From NCBI GenBank assembly GCA_947179485.1, contig OX359249.1:4526001-4590000 (forward strand): 64,000 nt of DNA, in the 5' to 3' direction. Below the pieces are notes generated by a model. The model was not told the DNA's origin and made no database searches. It saw nothing but the letters and a program-made list of their open reading frames with translations. The DNA is from Allacma fusca (Eukaryota; Arthropoda; Collembola; Symphypleona; Sminthuridae). Within the stretch, counting starts at the first letter, position 1. Every line of letters starts with the position of its first letter. Positions 40,241-51,254 of the stretch are shown here, in pieces. Made by a program: the position numbers and the translations under genes.

Positions 40241-42745
40241 AGTTCGAACAAAAACGACAGAGTCCACTTTGGAACTTCCAGGCCGAAATTTCACGATATG
40301 GGTACATAACTAGAAGCACTAGGTGCGAGGGGTCACGATTCTGTACTTGGATTGAAATTCCTTTGAGAATTGTGGAAAGGGTAGTAGGAAACGAACTTGA
40401 CCCTGTCAGTTCGAACAAAAACTACAGAGTCCACTTTGGAACTTCCAGGCCGAAAATTCTCGATATGGGTACATAACTAGAAGCACTAGGTGCGAGTGGT
40501 CACGATTCTGTACTTGGATTGAAATTCCTTTGAGAATTGTGGAAAGGGTAGTAGGAAACGAACTTGACCCTGTCAGTTCGAACAAAAACTACAGAGTCCA
40601 CTTTGGAACTTCCAGGCCGAAAATTCTCGATATGGGTACATAACTAGAAGCACTAGGTGCGAGGGGTCACGATTCTGTACTTGGATTGAAATTCCGTATT
40701 GAATTGTGGAAATGGTAGTAGGAAACGTACTTGACCCTGTCAGTTCGAACAAAAACGACAGAGTCCACTTTGGAACTTCCAGGCCAAAATTTCGCGATAT
40801 GGGTACATAACTAGAAGCACTAGGTGCCAGGGGTCACGATTCTGTACTTGGATTGAAATTCCTTTGAGAATTATGGAAATGGTAGTAGGAAACGTACTTG
40901 ACCCTGTCAGTTCGAACAAAAACGACAGAGTCCACTTTTGAACTTCCAGGCCGAAAGTTCGCGATATGGGTACATAACTAGAAGCACTAGGTGCGAGGGG
41001 TCACGATTCTGTACTTGGATTGAAATTCCTTTGAGAATTGTGGAAAGGGTAGTAGGAAACGAACTTGACCCTGTCAGTTCGAACAAAAACGACAGAGTCC
41101 ACTTTGGAACTTCCAGGCCGAAAATTCTCGATATGGGTACATAACTAGAAGCACTAGGTGCGAGGGGTCACGATTCTGTACTTGGATTGAAATTCCGTAT
41201 TGAATTGTGGAAATGGTAGTAGGAAACGTACTTGACCCTGTCAGTTCGAACAAAAACGACAGAGTCCACTTTGGAACTTCCAGGCCGAAAGTTCGCGATA
41301 TGGGTACATAACTAGAAGCACTAGGTGCGAGGGGTCACGATTCTGTACTTGGATTGAAATTCCTTTGAGAATTGTGGAAAGGGTAGTAGGAAACGAACTT
41401 GACCCTGTCAGTTCGAACAAAAACTACAGAGTCCACTTTGGAACTTCCAGGCCGAAATTTCACGATATGGGTACATAACTAGAAGCACTAGGTGCGAGGG
41501 GTCACGATTCTGTACTTGGATTGAAATTCCTTTGAGAATTGTGGAAAGGGTAGTAGGAAACGAACTTGACCCTGTCAGTTCGAACAAAAACTACAGAGTC
41601 CACTTTGGAACTTCCAGGCCGAAAATTCTCGATATGGGTACATAACTAGAAGCACTAGGTGCGAGGGGTCACGATTCTGTACTTGGATTGAAATTCCGTA
41701 TTGAATTGTGGAAATGGTAGTAGGAAACGTACTTGACCCTGTCAGTTCGAACAAAAACGACAGAGTCCACTTTGGAACTTCCAGGCCAAAGTTTCGCGAT
41801 ATGGGTACATAACTAGAAGAACTAGGTGCCAGGGGTCACGATTCTGTACTTGGATTGAAATTCCTTTGAGAATTGTGGAAAGGGTAGTAGGAAACGAACT
41901 TGACCCTGTCAGTTCGAACAAAAACTACAGAGTCCACTTTGGAACTTCCAAGCCGAAAATTCTCGATATGGGTACATAACTAGAAGCACTAGGTGCGAGG
42001 GGTCACGATTCTGTACTTGGATTGAAATTCCGTATTGAATTGTGGAAATGGTAGTAGGAAACGTACTTGACCCTGTCAGTTCGAACAAAAACGACAGAGT
42101 CCACTTTGGAACTTCCAGGCCAAAATTTCGCGATATGGGTACATAACTAGAAGCACTAGGTGCCAGGGGTCACGATTCTGTACTTGGATTGAAATTCCTT
42201 TGAGAATTATGGAAATGGTAGTAGGAAACGTACTTGACCCTGTCAGTTCGAACAAAAACGACAGAGTCCACTTTGGAACTTCCAGGCCGAAATTTCACGA
42301 TATGGGTACATAACTAGAAGCACTAGGTGCCAGGGGTCACGATTCTGTACTTGGATTGAAATTCCTTTGAGAATTGTGGAAAGGGTAGTAGGAAACGAAC
42401 TTGACCCTGTCAGTTCGAACAAAAACTACAGAGTCCACTTTGGAACTTCCAGGCCGAAAATTCTCGATATGGGTACATAACTAGAAGCACTAGGTGCGAG
42501 GGGTCACGATTCTGTACTTGGATTGAAATTCCGTATTGAATTGTGGAAATGGTAGTAGGAAACGTACTTGACCCTGTCAGTTCGAACAAAAACGACAGAG
42601 TCCACTTTGGAACTTCCAGGCCAAAGTTTCGCGATATGGGTACATAACTAGAAGAACTAGGTGCCAGGGGTCACGATTCTGTACTTGGATTGAAATTCCT
42701 TTGAGAATTATGGAAATGGTAGTAGGAAACGTACTTGACCCTGTC

Positions 42746-42911
42746 AGTTCGAACAAAACGACAGAGTCCACTTTGGAACTTCCAGGCCGAAATTTCACGA
42801 TATGGGTACATAATTAGAAGCACTAGGTGCGAGGGGTCACGATTCTGTACTTGGATTGAAATTCCTTTGAGAATTGTGGAAAGGGTAGTAGGAAACGAAC
42901 TTGACCCTGTC
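42746..42911 (+). repeat. 166-bp monomer, A-run deletion, copy 1
   Basis: The A run after GTTCGAAC is one base shorter (GAACAAAACG at 42751). The monomer also carries TACATAATTAG. The single lost A changes the distance between TTCG and CGAC. Confidence 0.88.
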
Positions 42912-44080
42912 AGTTCGAACAAAAACTACAGAGTCCACTTTGGAACTTCCAGGCCGAAAATTCTCGATATGGGTACATAACTAGAAGCACTAGGTGCGAG
43001 GGGTCACGATTCTGTACTTGGATTGAAATTCCTTTGAGAATTGTGGAAAGGGTAGTAGGAAACGAACTTGACCCTGTCAGTTCGAACAAAAACTACAGAG
43101 TCCACTTTGGAACTTCCAGGCCGAAAATTCTCGATATGGGTACATAACTAGAAGCACTAGGTGCGAGTGGTCACGATTCTGTACTTGGATTGAAATTCCT
43201 TTGAGAATTGTGGAAAGGGTAGTAGGAAACGAACTTGACCCTGTCAGTTCGAACAAAAACTACAGAGTCCACTTTGGAACTTCCAGGCCGAAAATTCTCG
43301 ATATGGGTACATAACTAGAAGCACTAGGTGCGAGGGGTCACGATTCTGTACTTGGATTGAAATTCCGTATTGAATTGTGGAAATGGTAGTAGGAAACGTA
43401 CTTGACCCTGTCAGTTCGAACAAAAACGACAGAGTCCACTTTGGAACTTCCAGGCCAAAATTTCGCGATATGGGTACATAACTAGAAGCACTAGGTGCCA
43501 GGGGTCACGATTCTGTACTTGGATTGAAATTCCTTTGAGAATTATGGAAATGGTAGTAGGAAACGTACTTGACCCTGTCAGTTCGAACAAAAACGACAGA
43601 GTCCACTTTGGAACTTCCAGGCCGAAAGTTCGCGATATGGGTACATAACTAGAAGCACTAGGTGCGAGGGGTCACGATTCTGTACTTGGATTGAAATTCC
43701 TTTGAGAATTGTGGAAAGGGTAGTAGGAAACGAACTTGACCCTGTCAGTTCGAACAAAAACTACAGAGTCCACTTTGGAACTTCCAAGCCGAAAATTCTC
43801 GATATGGGTACATAACTAGAAGCACTAGGTGCGAGGGGTCACGATTCTGTACTTGGATTGAAATTCCGTATTGAATTGTGGAAATGGTAGTAGGAAACGT
43901 ACTTGACCCTGTCAGTTCGAACAAAAACGACAGAGTCCACTTTGGAACTTCCAGGCCAAAATTTCGCGATATGGGTACATAACTAGAAGCACTAGGTGCC
44001 AGGGGTCACGATTCTGTACTTGGATTGAAATTCCTTTGAGAATTATGGAAATGGTAGTAGGAAACGTACTTGACCCTGTC

Positions 44081-44246
44081 AGTTCGAACAAAACGACAGA
44101 GTCCACTTTGGAACTTCCAGGCCGAAATTTCACGATATGGGTACATAACTAGAAGCACTAGGTGCGAGGGGTCACGATTCTGTACTTGGATTGAAATTCC
44201 TTTGAGAATTGTGGAAAGGGTAGTAGGAAACGAACTTGACCCTGTC
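44081..44246 (+). repeat. 166-bp monomer, A-run deletion, copy 2
   Basis: GAACAAAACG at 44086, 1335 bp after the first copy. It has TACATAACTAG rather than the AATTAG form, so it shares the deletion but not the later change. Confidence 0.88.
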
Positions 44247-45415
44247 AGTTCGAACAAAAACTACAGAGTCCACTTTGGAACTTCCAGGCCGAAAATTCTC
44301 GATATGGGTACATAACTAGAAGCACTAGGTGCGAGGGGTCACGATTCTGTACTTGGATTGAAATTCCGTATTGAATTGTGGAAATGGTAGTAGGAAACGT
44401 ACTTGACCCTGTCAGTTCGAACAAAAACGACAGAGTCCACTTTGGAACTTCCAGGCCAAAGTTTCGCGATATGGGTACATAACTAGAAGAACTAGGTGCC
44501 AGGGGTCACGATTCTGTACTTGGATTGAAATTCCTTTGAGAATTGTGGAAAGGGTAGTAGGAAACGAACTTGACCCTGTCAGTTCGAACAAAAACTACAG
44601 AGTCCACTTTGGAACTTCCAAGCCGAAAATTCTCGATATGGGTACATAACTAGAAGCACTAGGTGCGAGGGGTCACGATTCTGTACTTGGATTGAAATTC
44701 CGTATTGAATTGTGGAAATGGTAGTAGGAAACGTACTTGACCCTGTCAGTTCGAACAAAAACGACAGAGTCCACTTTGGAACTTCCAGGCCAAAATTTCG
44801 CGATATGGGTACATAACTAGAAGCACTAGGTGCCAGGGGTCACGATTCTGTACTTGGATTGAAATTCCTTTGAGAATTATGGAAATGGTAGTAGGAAACG
44901 TACTTGACCCTGTCAGTTCGAACAAAAACGACAGAGTCCACTTTGGAACTTCCAGGCCGAAATTTCACGATATGGGTACATAACTAGAAGCACTAGGTGC
45001 GAGGGGTCACGATTCTGTACTTGGATTGAAATTCCTTTGAGAATTGTGGAAAGGGTAGTAGGAAACGAACTTGACCCTGTCAGTTCGAACAAAAACTACA
45101 GAGTCCACTTTGGAACTTCCAGGCCGAAAATTCTCGATATGGGTACATAACTAGAAGCACTAGGTGCGAGGGGTCACGATTCTGTACTTGGATTGAAATT
45201 CCGTATTGAATTGTGGAAATGGTAGTAGGAAACGTACTTGACCCTGTCAGTTCGAACAAAAACGACAGAGTCCACTTTGGAACTTCCAGGCCAAAGTTTC
45301 GCGATATGGGTACATAACTAGAAGAACTAGGTGCCAGGGGTCACGATTCTGTACTTGGATTGAAATTCCTTTGAGAATTATGGAAATGGTAGTAGGAAAC
45401 GTACTTGACCCTGTC

Positions 45416-45581
45416 AGTTCGAACAAAACGACAGAGTCCACTTTGGAACTTCCAGGCCGAAATTTCACGATATGGGTACATAATTAGAAGCACTAGGTGC
45501 GAGGGGTCACGATTCTGTACTTGGATTGAAATTCCTTTGAGAATTGTGGAAAGGGTAGTAGGAAACGAACTTGACCCTGTC
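45416..45581 (+). repeat. 166-bp monomer, A-run deletion, copy 3
   Basis: GAACAAAACG at 45421 together with TACATAATTAG, matching copy 1 at 42746 as part of the 16-mer duplication. Confidence 0.88.
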
Positions 45582-48086
45582 AGTTCGAACAAAAACTACA
45601 GAGTCCACTTTGGAACTTCCAGGCCGAAAATTCTCGATATGGGTACATAACTAGAAGCACTAGGTGCGAGGGGTCACGATTCTGTACTTGGATTGAAATT
45701 CCTTTGAGAATTGTGGAAAGGGTAGTAGGAAACGAACTTGACCCTGTCAGTTCGAACAAAAACTACAGAGTCCACTTTGGAACTTCCAGGCCGAAAATTC
45801 TCGATATGGGTACATAACTAGAAGCACTAGGTGCGAGTGGTCACGATTCTGTACTTGGATTGAAATTCCTTTGAGAATTGTGGAAAGGGTAGTAGGAAAC
45901 GAACTTGACCCTGTCAGTTCGAACAAAAACTACAGAGTCCACTTTGGAACTTCCAGGCCGAAAATTCTCGATATGGGTACATAACTAGAAGCACTAGGTG
46001 CGAGGGGTCACGATTCTGTACTTGGATTGAAATTCCGTATTGAATTGTGGAAATGGTAGTAGGAAACGTACTTGACCCTGTCAGTTCGAACAAAAACGAC
46101 AGAGTCCACTTTGGAACTTCCAGGCCAAAATTTCGCGATATGGGTACATAACTAGAAGCACTAGGTGCCAGGGGTCACGATTCTGTACTTGGATTGAAAT
46201 TCCTTTGAGAATTATGGAAATGGTAGTAGGAAACGTACTTGACCCTGTCAGTTCGAACAAAAACGACAGAGTCCACTTTGGAACTTCCAGGCCGAAATTT
46301 CACGATATGGGTACATAACTAGAAGCACTAGTTGCGAGGGGTCACGATTCTGTACTTGGATTGAAATTCCTTTGAGAATTGTGGAAAGGGTAGTAGGAAA
46401 CGAACTTGCCCCTGTCAGTTCGAACAAAAACTACAGAGTCCACTTTGGAACTTCCAGGCCGAAAATTCTCGATATGGGTACATAACTAGAAGCACTAGGT
46501 GCGAGGGGTCACGATTCTGTACTTGGATTGAAATTCCGTATTGAATTGTGGAAATGGTAGTAGGAAACGTACTTGACCCTGTCAGTTCGAACAAAAACGA
46601 CAGAGTCCACTTTGGAACTTCCAGGCCGAAATTTCACGATATGGGTACATAACTAGAAGCACTAGGTGCGAGGGGTCACGATTCTGTACTTGGATTGAAA
46701 TTCCTTTGAGAATTGTGGAAAGGGTAGTAGGAAACGAACTTGACCCTGTCAGTTCGAACAAAAACTACAGAGTCCACTTTGGAACTTCCAGGCCGAAAAT
46801 TCTCGATATGGGTACATAACTAGAAGCACTAGGTGCGAGGGGTCACGATTCTGTACTTGGATTGAAATTCCGTATTGAATTGTGGAAATGGTAGTAGGAA
46901 ACGTACTTGACCCTGTCAGTTCGAACAAAAACGACAGAGTCCACTTTGGAACTTCCAGGCCGAAAATTCTCGATATGGGTACATAACTAGAAGCACTAGG
47001 TGCGAGGGGTCACGATTCTGTACTTGGATTGAAATTCCGTATTGAATTGTGGAAATGGTAGTAGGAAACGTACTTGACCCTGTCAGTTCGAACAAAAACG
47101 ACAGAGTCCACTTTGGAACTTCCAGGCCGAAAGTTCGCGATATGGGTACATAACTAGAAGCACTAGGTGCGAGGGGTCACGATTCTGTACTTGGATTGAA
47201 ATTCCTTTGAGAATTGTGGAAAGGGTAGTAGGAAACGAACTTGACCCTGTCAGTTCGAACAAAAACTACAGAGTCCACTTTGGAACTTCCAAGCCGAAAA
47301 TTCTCGATATGGGTACATAACTAGAAGCACTAGGTGCGAGGGGTCACGATTCTGTACTTGGATTGAAATTCCGTATTGAATTGTGGAAATGGTAGTAGGA
47401 AACGTACTTGACCCTGTCAGTTCGAACAAAAACGACAGAGTCCACTTTGGAACTTCCAGGCCAAAATTTCGCGATATGGGTACATAACTAGAAGCACTAG
47501 GTGCCAGGGGTCACGATTCTGTACTTGGATTGAAATTCCTTTGAGAATTATGGAAATGGTAGTAGGAAACGTACTTGACCCTGTCAGTTCGAACAAAAAC
47601 GACAGAGTCCACTTTGGAACTTCCAGGCCGAAATTTCACGATATGGGTACATAACTAGAAGCACTAGGTGCGAGGGGTCACGATTCTGTACTTGGATTGA
47701 AATTCCTTTGAGAATTGTGGAAAGGGTAGTAGGAAACGAACTTGACCCTGTCAGTTCGAACAAAAACTACAGAGTCCACTTTGGAACTTCCAGGCCGAAA
47801 ATTCTCGATATGGGTACATAACTAGAAGCACTAGGTGCGAGGGGTCACGATTCTGTACTTGGATTGAAATTCCGTATTGAATTGTGGAAATGGTAGTAGG
47901 AAACGTACTTGACCCTGTCAGTTCGAACAAAAACGACAGAGTCCACTTTGGAACTTCCAGGCCAAAGTTTCGCGATATGGGTACATAACTAGAAGAACTA
48001 GGTGCCAGGGGTCACGATTCTGTACTTGGATTGAAATTCCTTTGAGAATTATGGAAATGGTAGTAGGAAACGTACTTGACCCTGTC

Positions 48087-48252
48087 AGTTCGAACAAAAC
48101 GACAGAGTCCACTTTGGAACTTCCAGGCCGAAATTTCACGATATGGGTACATAACTAGAAGCACTAGGTGCGAGGGGTCACGATTCTGTACTTGGATTGA
48201 AATTCCTTTGAGAATTGTGGAAAGGGTAGTAGGAAACGAACTTGACCCTGTC
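48087..48252 (+). repeat. 166-bp monomer, A-run deletion, copy 4
   Basis: GAACAAAACG at 48092 with TACATAACTAG, matching copy 2 at 44081. The corresponding monomer at 49422 has the full A run. Confidence 0.88.
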
Positions 48253-51092
48253 AGTTCGAACAAAAACTACAGAGTCCACTTTGGAACTTCCAGGCCGAAA
48301 ATTCTCGATATGGGTACATAACTAGAAGCACTAGGTGCGAGGGGTCACGATTCTGTACTTGGATTGAAATTCCGTATTGAATTGTGGAAATGGTAGTAGG
48401 AAACGTACTTGACCCTGTCAGTTCGAACAAAAACGACAGAGTCCACTTTGGAACTTCCAGGCCAAAGTTTCGCGATATGGGTACATAACTAGAAGAACTA
48501 GGTGCCAGGGGTCACGATTCTGTACTTGGATTGAAATTCCTTTGAGAATTGTGGAAAGGGTAGTAGGAAACGAACTTGACCCTGTCAGTTCGAACAAAAA
48601 CTACAGAGTCCACTTTGGAACTTCCAAGCCGAAAATTCTCGATATGGGTACATAACTAGAAGCACTAGGTGCGAGGGGTCACGATTCTGTACTTGGATTG
48701 AAATTCCGTATTGAATTGTGGAAATGGTAGTAGGAAACGTACTTGACCCTGTCAGTTCGAACAAAAACGACAGAGTCCACTTTGGAACTTCCAGGCCAAA
48801 ATTTCGCGATATGGGTACATAACTAGAAGCACTAGGTGCCAGGGGTCACGATTCTGTACTTGGATTGAAATTCCTTTGAGAATTATGGAAATGGTAGTAG
48901 GAAACGTACTTGACCCTGTCAGTTCGAACAAAAACGACAGAGTCCACTTTGGAACTTCCAGGCCGAAATTTCACGATATGGGTACATAACTAGAAGCACT
49001 AGGTGCGAGGGGTCACGATTCTGTACTTGGATTGAAATTCCTTTGAGAATTGTGGAAAGGGTAGTAGGAAACGAACTTGACCCTGTCAGTTCGAACAAAA
49101 ACTACAGAGTCCACTTTGGAACTTCCAGGCCGAAAATTCTCGATATGGGTACATAACTAGAAGCACTAGGTGCGAGGGGTCACGATTCTGTACTTGGATT
49201 GAAATTCCGTATTGAATTGTGGAAATGGTAGTAGGAAACGTACTTGACCCTGTCAGTTCGAACAAAAACGACAGAGTCCACTTTGGAACTTCCAGGCCAA
49301 AGTTTCGCGATATGGGTACATAACTAGAAGAACTAGGTGCCAGGGGTCACGATTCTGTACTTGGATTGAAATTCCTTTGAGAATTATGGAAATGGTAGTA
49401 GGAAACGTACTTGACCCTGTCAGTTCGAACAAAAACGACAGAGTCCACTTTGGAACTTCCAGGCCGAAATTTCACGATATGGGTACATAACTAGAAGCAC
49501 TAGGTGCGAGGGGTCACGATTCTGTACTTGGATTGAAATTCCTTTGAGAATTGTGGAAAGGGTAGTAGGAAACGAACTTGACCCTGTCAGTTCGAACAAA
49601 AACTACAGAGTCCACTTTGGAACTTCCAAGCCGAAAATTCTCGATATGGGTACATAACTAGAAGCACTAGGTGCGAGGGGTCACGATTCTGTACTTGGAT
49701 TGAAATTCCGTATTGAATTGTGGAAATGGTAGTAGGAAACGTACTTGACCCTGTCAGTTCGAACAAAAACGACAGAGTCCACTTTGGAACTTCCAGGCCA
49801 AAATTTCGCGATATGGGTACATAACTAGAAGCACTAGGTGCCAGGGGTCACGATTCTGTACTTGGATTGAAATTCCTTTGAGAATTATGGAAATGGTAGT
49901 AGGAAACGTACTTGACCCTGTCAGTTCGAACAAAAACGACAGAGTCCACTTTGGAACTTCCAGGCCGAAATTTCACGATATGGGTACATAACTAGAAGCA
50001 CTAGGTGCGAGGGGTCACGATTCTGTACTTGGATTGAAATTCCTTTGAGAATTGTGGAAAGGGTAGTAGGAAACGAACTTGACCCTGTCAGTTCGAACAA
50101 AAACTACAGAGTCCACTTTGGAACTTCCAGGCCGAAAATTCTCGATATGGGTACATAACTAGAAGCACTAGGTGCGAGGGGTCACGATTCTGTACTTGGA
50201 TTGAAATTCCGTATTGAATTGTGGAAATGGTAGTAGGAAACGTACTTGACCCTGTCAGTTCGAACAAAAACGACAGAGTCCACTTTGGAACTTCCAGGCC
50301 AAAGTTTCGCGATATGGGTACATAACTAGAAGAACTAGGTGCCAGGGGTCACGATTCTGTACTTGGATTGAAATTCCTTTGAGAATTGTGGAAAGGGTAG
50401 TAGGTAACGAACTTGACCCTGTCAGTTCGAACAAAAACTACAGAGTCCACTTTGGAACTTCCAGGCCAAAGTTTCGCGATATGTGTACATAACTAGAAGC
50501 ACTAGGTGCGAGGGGTCACGATTCTGTACTTGGATTGAAATTCCGTATTGAATTGTGGAAATGGTAGTAGGAAACGTACTTGACCCTGTCAGTTCGAACA
50601 AAAACGACAGAGTCCACTTTGGAACTTCCAGGCCAAAGTTTCGCGATATGGGTACATAACTAGAAGAACTAGGTGCCAGGGGTCACGATTCTGTACTTGG
50701 ATTGAAATTCCTTTGAGAATTATGGAAATGGTAGTAGGAAACGTACTTGACCCTGTCAGTTCGAACAAAAACGACAGAGTCCACTTTGGAACTTCCAGGC
50801 CGAAATTTCACGATATGGGTACATAACTAGAAGCACTAGGTGCGAGGGGTCACGATTCTGTACTTAGATTGAAATTGCTTATTGAATTGTGGAAATGGTA
50901 GTAGGAAACGTACTTGACCCTGTCAGTTCGAACAAAAACGACAGAGTCCACTTTGGAACTTCCAGGCCGAAAATTCTCGATATGTGTACATAACTAGAAG
51001 CACTAGGTGCGAGGGGTCACGATTTTGTACTTGGATTGAAATTCCTTATTGAATTGTGGAAATGGTAGTAGGAAACGTACTTGACCCTGTCA

Positions 51093-51100
51093 GTTCGAAC
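51093..51100. other. 8-bp palindrome GTTCGAAC, once per monomer
   Basis: GTTCGAAC is its own reverse complement and is retained in nearly all monomers (exemplar given here). It is lost in a recurring variant reading GTTTGAAA at 2841, 4512, 8854, 11359 and 13697, and in a private change near 7518. It includes a TTCGAA restriction site, so a cutter of that sequence should give a 167-bp ladder. Conservation may reflect only array homogenisation; no binding protein is known from the sequence. Confidence 0.9.
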
Positions 51101-51120
51101 AAAAACGACAGAGTCCACTT

Positions 51121-51131
51121 TGGAACTTCCA
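51121..51131. other. interrupted palindrome TGGAA-C-TTCCA
   Basis: Five-base arms TGGAA and TTCCA flank a single C, giving a perfect 11-bp odd palindrome in the consensus monomer. Two variant classes break it: one changes the second base to C, which creates an extra TTCGAA, and one reads GGAACCCTCAGG. TGGAA is also the unit of some pericentromeric simple satellites, but a five-base match carries little weight. Confidence 0.8.
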
Positions 51132-51180
51132 GGCCGAAAATTCTCGATATGGGTACATAACTAGAAGCACTAGGTGCGAG

Positions 51181-51254
51181 GGGTCACGATTCTGTACTTG
51201 GATTGAAATTCCTTATTGAATTGTGGAAATGGTAGTAGGAAACGTACTTGACCC
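51181..51254. other. distant inverted repeat GGGTCA / TGACCC within the monomer
   Basis: GGGTCA at 51181-51186 and TGACCC at 51249-51254 are 6-bp inverted arms separated by 62 bp, present in almost every monomer. The arms are short and could arise by chance in 167 bp. They are noted because many satellites carry short dyads. Confidence 0.5.

Larger units (their letters stand above)
37237..41242 (+). repeat. 12-mer higher-order repeat, two copies of 2003 bp
   Basis: Copy 1 is 37237-39239 and copy 2 is 39240-41242. Shared markers at +2003 include the shortened GGGTAATAAC (38131 and 40134), GAGTGGTCAC (38491 and 40494), CTGTAATTGG just after the shortened site, and CGACAGTGTCC near 37755 and 39758. 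The period is 12 x 167 minus 1. A visible difference is CCAGGCC against CCAAGCC near 37444 and 39447. The next monomer pair continues briefly past 41242 and then diverges at about 41410. Confidence 0.9.
41744..46249 (+). repeat. 16-mer offset duplication (2670 bp) of an 11-monomer block
   Basis: The monomer order at 41744-43579 is repeated at 44414-46249. It includes TACATAATTAG at 42811 and 45481, GAGTGGTCAC at 43165 and 45835, and the shortened GAACAAAACG at 42751 and 45421. One member differs (GCCAGG in 42245-42411, GCGAGG in 44915-45081). The block between, 43580-44413, contains its own copy of the five-monomer cassette. Confidence 0.82.
41243..50757 (+). repeat. shuffled-cassette domain with 16-mer and 8-mer offsets
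   Basis: A five-monomer cassette is used repeatedly: CCAAGCCG with CCGTATTG; GGCCAAAATTTCG with GCCAGG; TTTCACG; CTCG with CCGTATTG; and CCAAAGTTTCG with AGAAGAACTAGG. It starts at 41911, 43747, 44581, 47252, 48587 and 49589, irregular spacings of 11, 5, 16, 8 and 6 units, the first four each 1 bp short. Larger blocks are also copied: 41744-43579 at 44414-46249, and 44081-45415 at 48087-49421. Dimer linkage of CGAACTTG with CTACAG is frequent. Private changes include CTAGTTGCG near 46329, CTTGCCCCTG near 46407 and AGTAGGTAACG near 50401. The monomer at 50424 combines CCAAAGTTTCG with ATGTGTAC and looks mosaic. Confidence 0.78.

Noticed and set aside
37767-41144. Open frames of 68-83 codons on both strands at 37767-37973, 38061-38306, 37997-38248 and their copies 2003 bp later
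   Set aside because: They lie wholly inside satellite monomers, occur on both strands at once, repeat with the HOR period, and cross monomer junctions in a unit whose length is not a multiple of three. They appear only where variants happen to remove a stop. No ribosome-binding or splice context and no recognisable domain.
41744-48139. A regular 8-mer HOR (1335 bp) suggested by similar features at 42.58, 43.91 and 45.25 kb
   Set aside because: Monomer by monomer, the unit at 43914 is a GGCCAAAATTTCG type while those at 42579 and 45249 are CCAAAGTTTCG types. The consistent offset between 42579 and 45249 is 16 units, so the half-period match is only partial.
42577-48321. Recurrent 73-, 81- and 83-codon frames near 42.6, 44.0, 45.3 and 48.0 kb
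   Set aside because: Same reason: overlapping frames on opposite strands of the same monomers. They mark monomers with the one-base A-run deletion, which shifts frame, and do not mark coding capacity.
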